Shown here piece after piece: positions 9,307 through 16,507 of a stretch of DNA of 35,032 bases (positions are counted from its first letter, which is position 1; the number at the start of each line of letters is the position of its first letter). The stretch is from NCBI GenBank assembly GCA_021847645.1, contig JAJZQG010000072.1, forward strand, positions 1 to 35,032, in the 5' to 3' direction. The notes under the pieces were generated by a model. That model had not been told where the DNA came from. It worked only from the letters and a program-made list of their open reading frames with translations, and did no database searches. The DNA comes from Myxococcales bacterium. Its GTDB lineage: Bacteria > Myxococcota_A > Polyangia > Polyangiales > Polyangiaceae. The position numbers and the translations under genes are program-made.

Positions 9307-9849
9307 TCACATCGACATCAACTGCGACTTCAGTCCGTTCAGCCGAGTCCGCAAGGACCCGTCGATTACCGTGTCGCCTACGCGCGTCATCACCCCGGCG
9401 ATCAGCACGGGGTCGACGGCGCGCGAGAGCACTACCCGCTTGCCCGTCATCTTCTCGAGCTCGGCCTGCAAGCGCTTGGCGTAGGCCTCGTCGATTGGCT
9501 TGGCCGTGGTCACGCTGGCTCGCACGATGCCCTGCTTCTCATCGCTCATCTTGACCAGCGCGCGGGCCAGCGCCGGCACCACCGCGAGACGGCGGCGCTG
9601 CGCCAGAAGCCGCAGCGTGTTCCTGACGATCTCGCCCACGCCCACGCGCGAGGCGAACTCCAGGAGCAGTGCGTCCCGGCTCGCTTCGGGCACCAGCGGG
9701 TTGTCCAGCACCGAGCGAAGCTCGTCGCTCGACGCATACAGTTCTGCGAAGGATTGGGTTTCTTCCGCGATGCGCGCCAGGGTGCCCGTCTCGACGCCGA
9801 TGTCGAACAGGGCCTGCGCGTAACGAGCGGCAATGGCCTCGAAGCTCAC
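9307..9849 (-). CDS. atpH: ATP synthase F1 subunit delta
   Basis: This peripheral-stalk protein links the top of F1 to the b subunits. The 180-residue protein starts at GTG 9849, which overlaps the atpF stop in GTGA and suggests translational coupling. The N-terminal six-helix domain is recognisable (AIAARYAQALFDIGVE, LRSVLDNPLVPEASR, NTLRLLAQRRRL). The C-terminal part has the family pattern VVLSRAVDPVLIAGVMTRVGDTVIDGSLRTRL. Length is normal. It is followed after 60 bases by atpA. Confidence 0.95.
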   Translation of the reverse strand: MSFEAIAARYAQALFDIGVETGTLARIAEETQSFAELYASSDELRSVLDNPLVPEASRDALLLEFASRVGVGEIVRNTLRLLAQRRRLAVVPALARALVKMSDEKQGIVRASVTTAKPIDEAYAKRLQAELEKMTGKRVVLSRAVDPVLIAGVMTRVGDTVIDGSLRTRLNGLKSQLMSM

Positions 9850-10928
9850 GCTCTACCTCCCTTCGAGACGCCCAGGCCGCGAGAGGACGCGACCTGCTTC
9901 AAGAACTCTTCGGCCACGCGGTCCTGATCGGACGACGTGACCTTCTGCACCAGGATCTGCTCGGCGGCCTGGATGGCGGCCTCGACGGTCTCATGCACCA
10001 GATCGAGGCGAAGCTGCTTGGCTTCCTGCTCGACCATGAACTGCGCGTCCTTGAGCATGCGCTCGCGCTTGTCCTTGGCGTCGGCCAGGATGCGCTCCTT
10101 GTCGCGTTCTCCCTGCTCGCGGAAGTCCTTCTTGATGCGCTCGATCTCCTGATCGATGTGCTTGAGCCGGTCTTCGTACTGGGCCAGGCGCTTGGCCGCC
10201 TCGTCCTTCATCCTGGTGGCGGCGTCGATGTCCTGGGTGATGGTCTTCTTGCGTGCCGCCAACGCCTCCTGCAGGGGCTTCTTGCCGAAGCGCACGATCA
10301 CGTAGGCGAACACGGCGAAGTTGATCAGGTTCGCCAGGAACGGCGGCGGCATCTCGGGCTTGCGCCACAGCAGGCTGGGCTCGGCCTTCTCGTCCGTGCC
10401 CAGGAAGCCGTAGAACCAGTTCATGGGCGTGGGCGGCGCGTTGTGCCCTTCGTGGGCGCCTTCCGCGTGCTCGGCTTGCCCGTGCGCGCCTTGCCCATGC
10501 TCGGGCGCGGCGGCGTGCTCGCCTGCCGGGGCGGGCTCACCGTGAGCTTGGGCTTCGCCTTGCGCGGCGCCGGCGGCCTCCTGAGCGGACGGCTCCGGGG
10601 GGGCAGCGGGCGGCGCGGGCTTTGCCGCGGGCTCGGCCTGTTCGGGCATGGCCGAGGCGGGCGGGGGAACAGCGGCGGGCTCGGCCGTGGGCTGGGCGGG
10701 CTGCTCGGGCTGCGCAGGCGCGGGCGCGGGCGGAGCAGCGGGCGGAGCAGCAGGATGCGCGGCCGGTGGCTTGGCAGCGGGATGCGCGGCCGGCGGCTTG
10801 GGCTGAGCAGGCGCGGCCGCGTGCGTGGGAGGCGTGGGTTCGCCGTACGGGTTGTCGTCGGACTGCGCCCACGACGGGGCAGTCACCAGGGTGCCGGCCA
10901 GCACGCCAAGCCACAGCAGCTTGCTCAT
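9846..10928 (-). CDS. atpF: ATP synthase F0 subunit b with signal peptide and long Ala/Pro/His-rich N-terminal extension
   Basis: This peripheral stalk subunit of F0 starts at ATG 10928, overlapping the b' stop by one base. Of 360 residues, only about the last 175 are a normal b subunit: a membrane helix around 197-214 (FLANLINFAVFAYVIVRFG), then a long charged coiled coil (KKTITQDIDAATRMKDEAAKRL ... LADAKDKRERML) and a hydrophobic C-terminus (AAEQILVQKV). In front is a signal peptide-like segment (residues 1-21, cleavage suggested after PSWA) and about 145 residues of low-complexity Ala/Pro, becoming His/Glu/Gly-rich near 128-162. The extension would lie in the periplasm, where ordinary b subunits have only a few residues. 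The frame is continuous; the use of a signal peptide is inferred. Confidence 0.93.
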   Translation of the reverse strand: MSKLLWLGVLAGTLVTAPSWAQSDDNPYGEPTPPTHAAAPAQPKPPAAHPAAKPPAAHPAAPPAAPPAPAPAQPEQPAQPTAEPAAVPPPASAMPEQAEPAAKPAPPAAPPEPSAQEAAGAAQGEAQAHGEPAPAGEHAAAPEHGQGAHGQAEHAEGAHEGHNAPPTPMNWFYGFLGTDEKAEPSLLWRKPEMPPPFLANLINFAVFAYVIVRFGKKPLQEALAARKKTITQDIDAATRMKDEAAKRLAQYEDRLKHIDQEIERIKKDFREQGERDKERILADAKDKRERMLKDAQFMVEQEAKQLRLDLVHETVEAAIQAAEQILVQKVTSSDQDRVAEEFLKQVASSRGLGVSKGGRA

Positions 10929-11425
10929 CACTGCACCTCCCGTCCCAGCACGCGGCTGGCCGCATCGGTGGACATCGCGGCGGTCATGGCGGCCAGATCC
11001 CGGCGAATCGCGTCGCGTTCGCCCGCGAGCTTGGCCTTGCCTTCCTCGACGACCTTGGCGGTTTCGTCGCGGGCCTCGGCCAGGATGCGCGCCTCGAGCT
11101 TCTGGGCTTCGGCCCGCAGCCTGTCGCGCTCCTCGTTGGCGATGCGACGCACCTTGTCGAGCTCCGACTCGTAGCGCTTGATGATGTCGCCGGCCTTCTC
11201 GTCCATCTTGCGAGCGTCGGCCCTGGCGCCCTCGGTTCGCTTCTCCCGCTCCTCCATCAACTTGAGGAAGGGGTCGAGCAGCAGGGGCTTGATGATGATG
11301 AACAGGATCAAGAAGGCGACGAACTGGATGACGACGGACCCGTCGAAGTCGATGGATACGCCGCCACCGCTCGACGTGCTCATCAGCGAGGCGTGGGCAG
11401 TGGTCAAGAGGTCGCTGGCATGCAT
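10928..11425 (-). CDS. atpX: ATP synthase F0 subunit b' (second stator b-type subunit)
   Basis: This is a second, diverged b-type stalk subunit that would pair with atpF in a heterodimeric stator, as known for b/b' systems. It has a single membrane helix (VVIQFVAFLILFIIIKPLLL), then a long charged helix (KLMEEREKRTEGARADARKM ... RLRAEAQKLEARILAEARDE). I take ATG 11425 (165 aa); ATG 11383 (MSTSSGGGVSIDFDG) is equally possible and neither has a clear RBS. It is the first gene of the cluster and overlaps atpF in TGATG. The a and c subunit genes that usually precede b are absent; folK lies about 195 bases upstream on the same strand. Confidence 0.9.
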   Translation of the reverse strand: MHASDLLTTAHASLMSTSSGGGVSIDFDGSVVIQFVAFLILFIIIKPLLLDPFLKLMEEREKRTEGARADARKMDEKAGDIIKRYESELDKVRRIANEERDRLRAEAQKLEARILAEARDETAKVVEEGKAKLAGERDAIRRDLAAMTAAMSTDAASRVLGREVQ

Positions 11426-11619
11426 GGTCAATGTGGGGGCCGCGCGTGACACCGATCGGGGTTCCACTTCGCACTACCGGCAGGGATCGGCTTGATCCAA
11501 CGCGGTTGCCGCGCGGCGTCTAACACTTCTGGAAGGGGGTGTCCAGCAGCGCGGCGCGCCGTGTCACGACGGCTTGCGCGCATCGGAAATCAAGCGATTT
11601 CCAGATCAATCGCGACGAG

Positions 11620-12183
11620 TCACGGTAGCGCGGCGCTCTGCGCTTCCGTTACGGGAGACGTGTCGTGCGAGCTGGATCGGGACGGCCGCGGCAATGGCCA
11701 CACGCCGTTGGTATCCAGCGACGACAACCACGCGGCCAGCGGCCAACCCGTGCGCGGATCGGCGGCGTCGGGCGCGACATCGAGCAAGGGGACCAGCGCG
11801 AACGCGCGTTCGTGCAGGCGCGCGTGCGGCACCACCAGCGACGGCTCCTCCAAAGATACGGCCTCTATCCAGAGGATGTCGACGTCGAGAGTGCGCGGGC
11901 CGAAGCGCTCACGGCGAACGCGTCCGTGAGCGATCTCGATCTCGAGGGCAGCGGTGAGAAGGGCGCGCGGGTCGAGGTTGGTGCGCAGCACGACCGCGGC
12001 GTTGACGTAGTCGGGCTGGGGCGGTCCGCCGACCGGCGTGGTCTCGTACAGCGGTGAGAGGAGCACGTCGTGCACGCCCGGCAGCGCGCAGATGGCGAGC
12101 GTGGCCGAATGGATCGTGGCCACCCGATCTCCGAGATTCGAGCCGAGACCGAGGACGACGCGTCGTGCAGGGACCGATGTCAC
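11620..12183 (-). CDS. folK: 2-amino-4-hydroxy-6-hydroxymethyldihydropteridine pyrophosphokinase
   Basis: HPPK transfers pyrophosphate from ATP to 6-hydroxymethyl-7,8-dihydropterin in folate synthesis (cytoplasm). The 187-residue protein starts at GTG 12183. Diagnostic motifs are VLGLGSNLGDR at the N-terminus, YETTPVGGPPQPDYVNA, the catalytic block RFGPRTLDVDILW and VPHARLHERAFALVPL. A Ser/Arg-rich tail of about 25 residues extends beyond the usual end. It follows the CPBP protease gene by 36 bases on the same strand and probably shares its transcript. Confidence 0.96.
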   Translation of the reverse strand: MTSVPARRVVLGLGSNLGDRVATIHSATLAICALPGVHDVLLSPLYETTPVGGPPQPDYVNAAVVLRTNLDPRALLTAALEIEIAHGRVRRERFGPRTLDVDILWIEAVSLEEPSLVVPHARLHERAFALVPLLDVAPDAADPRTGWPLAAWLSSLDTNGVWPLPRPSRSSSHDTSPVTEAQSAALP

Positions 12184-12219
12184 GGGCGCAATCTGCTTCG
12201 AGGCGGTCCGAAGCGCAAG

Positions 12220-13575
12220 CTACAACGACAGCCACAGGTTCCAGAGCATGTGCACCAGCGTGCTGGCGAGAAGACCGGCCGATTCGTAGGCGAGCCCGAA
12301 GGTCAGGCCGAGCAGTACGGTCTGCCAGGCAACGGCCTTGTAGACCAACAGGTGCGCCAGGCCGAACAGCAGGGCCGCGGCCCCGATGGCCACGCGCCTG
12401 CGCACGCGCTTTCGCAAGGCGTGCTGCACCAGACCGCGGTACACGAGCTCCTCGGCCACCGGCACCACCGCCACCGTCAGCAGCAGGGTCGCCAGGTCCG
12501 GAGCCCGCCGCTCGCCCGCGACCTCGGCGTGCTCCTGGTCCACGAAGCTCTGCAGCGCGGAGGGAATGGCTGGACCACCTACCGCGCAAGCGTGCGCACG
12601 CGAGGCCACCTCGAGCATGTCCTGGGAGCCGCGTACCAGAGCCAGCGACAGCACGAGCATGGTGACGGCCGCGAGCCCTGCGCGTCCCAGCGCACGACGC
12701 GACAGCGCGAAGGAGGGCACGAACGAGTCGGCAGGCACGTCGGCCGCCTGCGCGACGGCCATGCGCAGCGGTGCCGGCTCGCGGCCGATGACCACGCGTC
12801 CCACGTGCGGCACGACCAGGGCGAACAGCACGAACGCCAGCAGCTGCAGCGCGATGGGAACGCGGTAGGCCTCGAGCACGTACAGCAGCAGGGGCAAGGC
12901 GGCAGCGGCGGTGACGGCGTAGGCGATGTAGGAGTAGAAGCCGCGTGCGGAGGCCGGTGGCAAGCGCGTGGGAGGCGCGAGGGCAAGCGCATGGCGAAGA
13001 TGATCGGCCAGCGCGCGAGGCGAGGGCGACAGCACGAGCGTCGCGATCGACGACAGAGCCGACAGTCCCGCCAGGCCGAGCAGCAGCGGATGCACCTGGC
13101 CGCACCGCGCGGCGATAAGCAGCAGCACGCGCACTCCCGCGGACGCGAACGCCGCGGCGGTCACCATCGGCATGCGTGGATGGCGTCGCGCCAGATCGGC
13201 GGTGCACGCCACCACGAACAACGCATCGATGGCGAGCGAAGCGCGAGCTGTCGGGTGCCCCGCCGCGAGCAGCTCGCGGTCCAGCACCGCCAGCGTCAGC
13301 ACGGGGATCAAGCCGGAGAACAGCGCGAGACGCCAGCGCGCGTAGGGCCTCGCGCCCTCGTAAGGAAACGATGCGAGCAGGGCGTCTCGAAGCCCGGCAT
13401 CGCGATCGAGCTCGCGCACCACGGGCGCAAAGGGCGCCGACGCGTCGAGGCTCACGCAGTCGTCGCCCGAGGAGACCAGCGCCGCGATCTCGTCGGGTGC
13501 CAGCGGCCCGATGAGCTCTTGCGGTGCGGCAGCGCGCCGGAGGAAGAGCGACGGCATGTCGGGACGAATGTACAC
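12220..13575 (-). CDS. CPBP (CAAX-type) intramembrane metalloprotease
   Basis: This is a predicted multi-pass glutamic/metalloprotease of the CPBP (ABI, Rce1-like) family. The signature is complete near the C-terminus: EELVYRG with E375, E376 and R380, FGLAH with H408, and VHMLWN with H442 and N446 (numbering from GTG 13575). About 370 residues precede it, with an N-terminal soluble part followed by several hydrophobic helices between about 85 and 320. The soluble part (LIGPLAPDEIAALV) faintly recalls a GYF_2 domain. Start choice is uncertain: GTG 13575 (451 aa) or ATG 13557, neither with a strong RBS. It diverges from the TatA-like gene at 13620 with only 44 bases between. Substrate unknown. 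Confidence 0.88.
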   Translation of the reverse strand: MYIRPDMPSLFLRRAAAPQELIGPLAPDEIAALVSSGDDCVSLDASAPFAPVVRELDRDAGLRDALLASFPYEGARPYARWRLALFSGLIPVLTLAVLDRELLAAGHPTARASLAIDALFVVACTADLARRHPRMPMVTAAAFASAGVRVLLLIAARCGQVHPLLLGLAGLSALSSIATLVLSPSPRALADHLRHALALAPPTRLPPASARGFYSYIAYAVTAAAALPLLLYVLEAYRVPIALQLLAFVLFALVVPHVGRVVIGREPAPLRMAVAQAADVPADSFVPSFALSRRALGRAGLAAVTMLVLSLALVRGSQDMLEVASRAHACAVGGPAIPSALQSFVDQEHAEVAGERRAPDLATLLLTVAVVPVAEELVYRGLVQHALRKRVRRRVAIGAAALLFGLAHLLVYKAVAWQTVLLGLTFGLAYESAGLLASTLVHMLWNLWLSL

Positions 13576-13619
13576 GATGCGGAGCTGCGGCGGGCCACGG
13601 CCGTGCTAGACACGATGAC

Positions 13620-13811
13620 GTGTTCGGGTTGTCGGTCGGCAAGCTGCTGGTCATCGCGATCGTCGTCGCGCTGGTGACGCTGGTGCTGCGGCGCAGGTGG
13701 TTGGTGGCCTCCGGGCGCAGGCCGGAAAGGTTCCGGCGAGCGGGCCGCGAGCGCGACGACCCGCGCATTCGGGTCAAGGAGATCGGCTCGCGTCGTGCCG
13801 ACGACAGGTGA
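13620..13811 (+). CDS. Small TatA-like membrane protein 1
   Basis: This 63-residue protein starts at GTG 13620. It opens with MFGLSVGKLLVIAIVVALVTLVL followed by RRR and a basic cytoplasmic tail ending IRVKEIGSRRADDR. The MFGL start, single N-terminal helix and charged tail resemble TatA/TatB-type proteins of twin-arginine translocation. The hinge and amphipathic helix are poorly developed, so function in Tat export is not established. The RBS is weak. It is followed after 34 bases by a second protein beginning MFGL, suggesting a tandem duplication or paired function. Confidence 0.6.
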   Translation: MFGLSVGKLLVIAIVVALVTLVLRRRWLVASGRRPERFRRAGRERDDPRIRVKEIGSRRADDR

Positions 13812-13845
13812 GACGGCGGACGCGGCTTTGTGGTACGGGTGAGCT

Positions 13846-14079
13846 GTGTTCGGACTCGAGCCCAACGAGCTTGGACTGGTGGTGTTCCTGGCGGTGTTGA
13901 TCACCGTGTCGGGATGGCTGCCTCGGCTGGGCGAGTGGCTCGGGGAGCTTTTTGGGGGGGCCGGCAAAGGCGCGGACAAGCCGGGATCGGAGCCGCCCAC
14001 GCGACGCTCCCGCCCCCCAAGAGCTGGCGCGGGCAAGCCCGGGGGAAACGACCCGGGCGCCGCGCCCCCGGCAGGATGA
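13846..14079 (+). CDS. Small TatA/TatB-like membrane protein 2
   Basis: This 77-residue protein starts at GTG 13846. It reads MFGLEPNELGLVVFLAVLITVSGWLPRLGEWLGELF: the MFGL..EL N-terminus, one membrane helix and an amphipathic helix with LPRLGEWLGEL are the layout of TatA/TatB. The last 40 residues are Pro/Arg/Gly/Lys-rich and likely disordered. TatA normally has a Phe-Gly hinge after the helix, whereas SGW is found here. It probably shares a transcript with the genes at 13620 and 14117 (gaps of 34 and 37 bases). A tatC is not present in the window, so a dedicated Tat role is only a suggestion. Confidence 0.65.
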   Translation: MFGLEPNELGLVVFLAVLITVSGWLPRLGEWLGELFGGAGKGADKPGSEPPTRRSRPPRAGAGKPGGNDPGAAPPAG

Positions 14080-14116
14080 CCCCGCGTCCGCGCGCTTTTG
14101 GTAGACTCGCCCTCCC

Positions 14117-16432
14117 GTGATCCAGCCGCCCCCTACGCAGACCACCACCGGCCAGACGCATGCGTCGGCCACCGTCTACGTATCGGGAGACGCGCCCGAG
14201 GTGCAGGTGATTGTCGCGGCGCTTCGGCTGGCCACGCTGCGTGTCGTGGAGCTCGGTGCGCTGGCGCCGGACCTGTCCTCCATCGCGGTGCGCCCATGCG
14301 TGCTGCTCGCCGACCGTTCCGGAGAGCCTGCGCAGGCCCTGCTCCGAGGCGTTGCGGAGCTCACCGACGCGGACCGCATCGAGGTGGTACTCGTGCAAGA
14401 CGAGGGCGCGCCGAGCGTGGACCTCTCGGCCCTGCCGTGCGCGGTGCACGCATTCGCCCGGCCCGTCGACGTGGCGGCCGCGATCGCCCGCATCAGCGCG
14501 TTGGTTCTGGCGCAGGTCGAGGAGAACGCGCCGCCCTCTCTGCCGCCCGATCCGGATCAAGGACGCCTGGACTACGAACCCGCCAACGAGGACACGCCGG
14601 CTCCGCTATCCTCGCCCACGCCGATGGGGCGTATCCCGGCGCCTTCTCCGCGGCTGAGCTATGCGCCGGCGCAATGGCCGGGCTCCGAGGTCCCGTCGTC
14701 CAGCTCCAACCCTCCGCTCAAGGGCTGGCCGTCCTCGACGCCTCCCGCACTGGCAGCGATCCCCGCGCGGCGCGCTTTCGCCGGTCCCACGTCCGTCTCG
14801 CCGGATCTCGAGGGGCTCCTGTCGTCCGCCGAACACCGCGTCTTCTCCGAGCAGCGCGTCTCGTCGGACGTGCCGACGCCCGAGGAGGAAGTCAACGCGG
14901 TGTTGCCGCCCGATGTGCTCGCCGCCCTCGACGAGCCCATCGATGCCGAGGTCTCGGACGACGACGACGAGGACCAGTCGGCTTCGCACACGCCGGTCGG
15001 TGGCGGGACGACAGGCTCGCGTCGCGGCACCGGTACCGGATCCTCGGTGGCGTTCGACGCGCCGGTCGAGCCGGTGACGGCCACGGGCGAGGAAGACAAC
15101 GCAGGCGGGCGTCCGCACACGACCGGCGCGCACCCGGTGGTGCCGTCGGGCAAGACAGGCGCCGAGCAGCCGATGCTTTTGGCGGAACAGCCCTACCCGG
15201 ACGAACAACCTCCGACGCCACAGGTGGGCAAGCTCGAGGTGTCCGAGGTGCCAGCGGTGCCCGAGCCCGCCGAACATGTCGTGCCTGCTCTCGATGAGCT
15301 CAAGCAGCCATGGCCGCCCCAGGTCTCGCAGCCGCCTGCGCTGGCACGTTCCTCCAGGCCGTCGGGCAGACCCTCGTTGCCGCCGGTGATCACCTCGCGG
15401 TTCGACGGTCTTCAGTGGCTCGCCTCCTGCGCGGCCTCGCGCACCTCGGGCAGTGTGTGCTTCGACGACAACGGCGTGCAGCGTCGGGCTGTGATGCGCG
15501 ACGGCGACTTCGTGACGTGCGCCTCATCGAGCCCTGACGAGTCGCTGGTCGCTCACTTGTTGGAACGAGGCGAGCTGCCCCGCGACGTGATGGCGTACAT
15601 GGCGGCACGGGTGCCGCCCTTTGGACGTCACGCGGCGGCCGCGCTCATCGCGACGGGCTTCCTGGCGCAGGATCAGCTATGGGGCGTGTTGCGCGCCCAT
15701 GCCGAGTGGGTGCTCTCGCGCATGCTGCGCACACGGTCGGGCGTCGGCGCGATCGAAGGCGAACCGCCCGGGCGCCTCAAGGCGGAGCCGTCGGTGTTCG
15801 GCGGGGCGACGGGCGCCGAGGTGCTGGTGGAGGTGTGCCGGCGCAGCTTCTCGGTGGAGGAAGCGATCGCGCGGTTGGGCGGCGGGGGCTCCACGCTGGC
15901 GCCGGGGCACAACGCGTCGCTGCTGGCGGAGTGCGCCCTGGACGACCAGGAGCACGCGCTGGTCGCGCAGCTTGCGGGGGCCAGCGTGCAGGAAGCCATT
16001 GAGCGGGCGGGGCAACCCGAGTTCGCGACGGTGCTGTGCGCGCTGGTGCCGCTGGGGGTCGTGGAGGTTCTCGCGGGGTTGCGGCCGGCCGATCCGGTCG
16101 CGATGTCGCACGCTGCGGAGGCCGAGCGCCTCGATGCCGAGGCGGTGCGCAAGCGGGTGCAGGCGCGGCTGGCCGTGATCGAGGAGGGCGACTGGTTCCA
16201 GGTGCTGGGCGTGCCCCGCACCGCAACGTCCTACGAGATTCGCCGGGCGTTCCTCGAGAGCCGTCGCGCCTTCGAACCCTCGCGCCTGTTGAGCGCCGCC
16301 ACCGCCGACCTCGCCGACGACGTGCAACTCGTCGTCCAGGTGCTGGAGGAAGCCTACGACGTGCTGCGCGACGAGGCCCGCCGGACGCGGTATCTGAAGG
16401 CACTCGAGGCCAGCCCCCCGTCGGTCCGGTAG
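14117..16432 (+). CDS. Pseudo-receiver / DUF4388-like / degenerate J-domain protein
   Basis: This 771-residue cytoplasmic protein starts at GTG 14117. Residues 15-135 have the alternating strand-helix pattern of a CheY-like receiver (ATVYVSGDAPEVQVIVAAL ... CVLLADRS ... EVVLVQDE ... HAFARPVDVAAAI), but I see no convincing phospho-acceptor set. Residues 140-420 are low-complexity, Pro/Ser/acidic. From about 424 (SRFDGLQWLASCAASRTSG) a DUF4388/PATAN-like region follows, with the motif of a small module sensing or scaffolding in myxobacterial regulators. Near 690 a J-like domain begins (DWFQVLGVPRTATSYEIRRAF), but the catalytic HPD is replaced by EPS (RRAFEPSRLL), so it should not stimulate Hsp70. 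It may be a signalling scaffold. It is co-oriented with two TatA-like genes immediately upstream. Confidence 0.75.
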   Translation: MIQPPPTQTTTGQTHASATVYVSGDAPEVQVIVAALRLATLRVVELGALAPDLSSIAVRPCVLLADRSGEPAQALLRGVAELTDADRIEVVLVQDEGAPSVDLSALPCAVHAFARPVDVAAAIARISALVLAQVEENAPPSLPPDPDQGRLDYEPANEDTPAPLSSPTPMGRIPAPSPRLSYAPAQWPGSEVPSSSSNPPLKGWPSSTPPALAAIPARRAFAGPTSVSPDLEGLLSSAEHRVFSEQRVSSDVPTPEEEVNAVLPPDVLAALDEPIDAEVSDDDDEDQSASHTPVGGGTTGSRRGTGTGSSVAFDAPVEPVTATGEEDNAGGRPHTTGAHPVVPSGKTGAEQPMLLAEQPYPDEQPPTPQVGKLEVSEVPAVPEPAEHVVPALDELKQPWPPQVSQPPALARSSRPSGRPSLPPVITSRFDGLQWLASCAASRTSGSVCFDDNGVQRRAVMRDGDFVTCASSSPDESLVAHLLERGELPRDVMAYMAARVPPFGRHAAAALIATGFLAQDQLWGVLRAHAEWVLSRMLRTRSGVGAIEGEPPGRLKAEPSVFGGATGAEVLVEVCRRSFSVEEAIARLGGGGSTLAPGHNASLLAECALDDQEHALVAQLAGASVQEAIERAGQPEFATVLCALVPLGVVEVLAGLRPADPVAMSHAAEAERLDAEAVRKRVQARLAVIEEGDWFQVLGVPRTATSYEIRRAFLESRRAFEPSRLLSAATADLADDVQLVVQVLEEAYDVLRDEARRTRYLKALEASPPSVR

Positions 16433-16507
16433 CGGCGACGCAGCGCGAGCTTGCGGTCCTCGTCGTCCCCCGTTATGAGAACGCAATTCCCCCGGGGAGG
16501 TTGTCGA

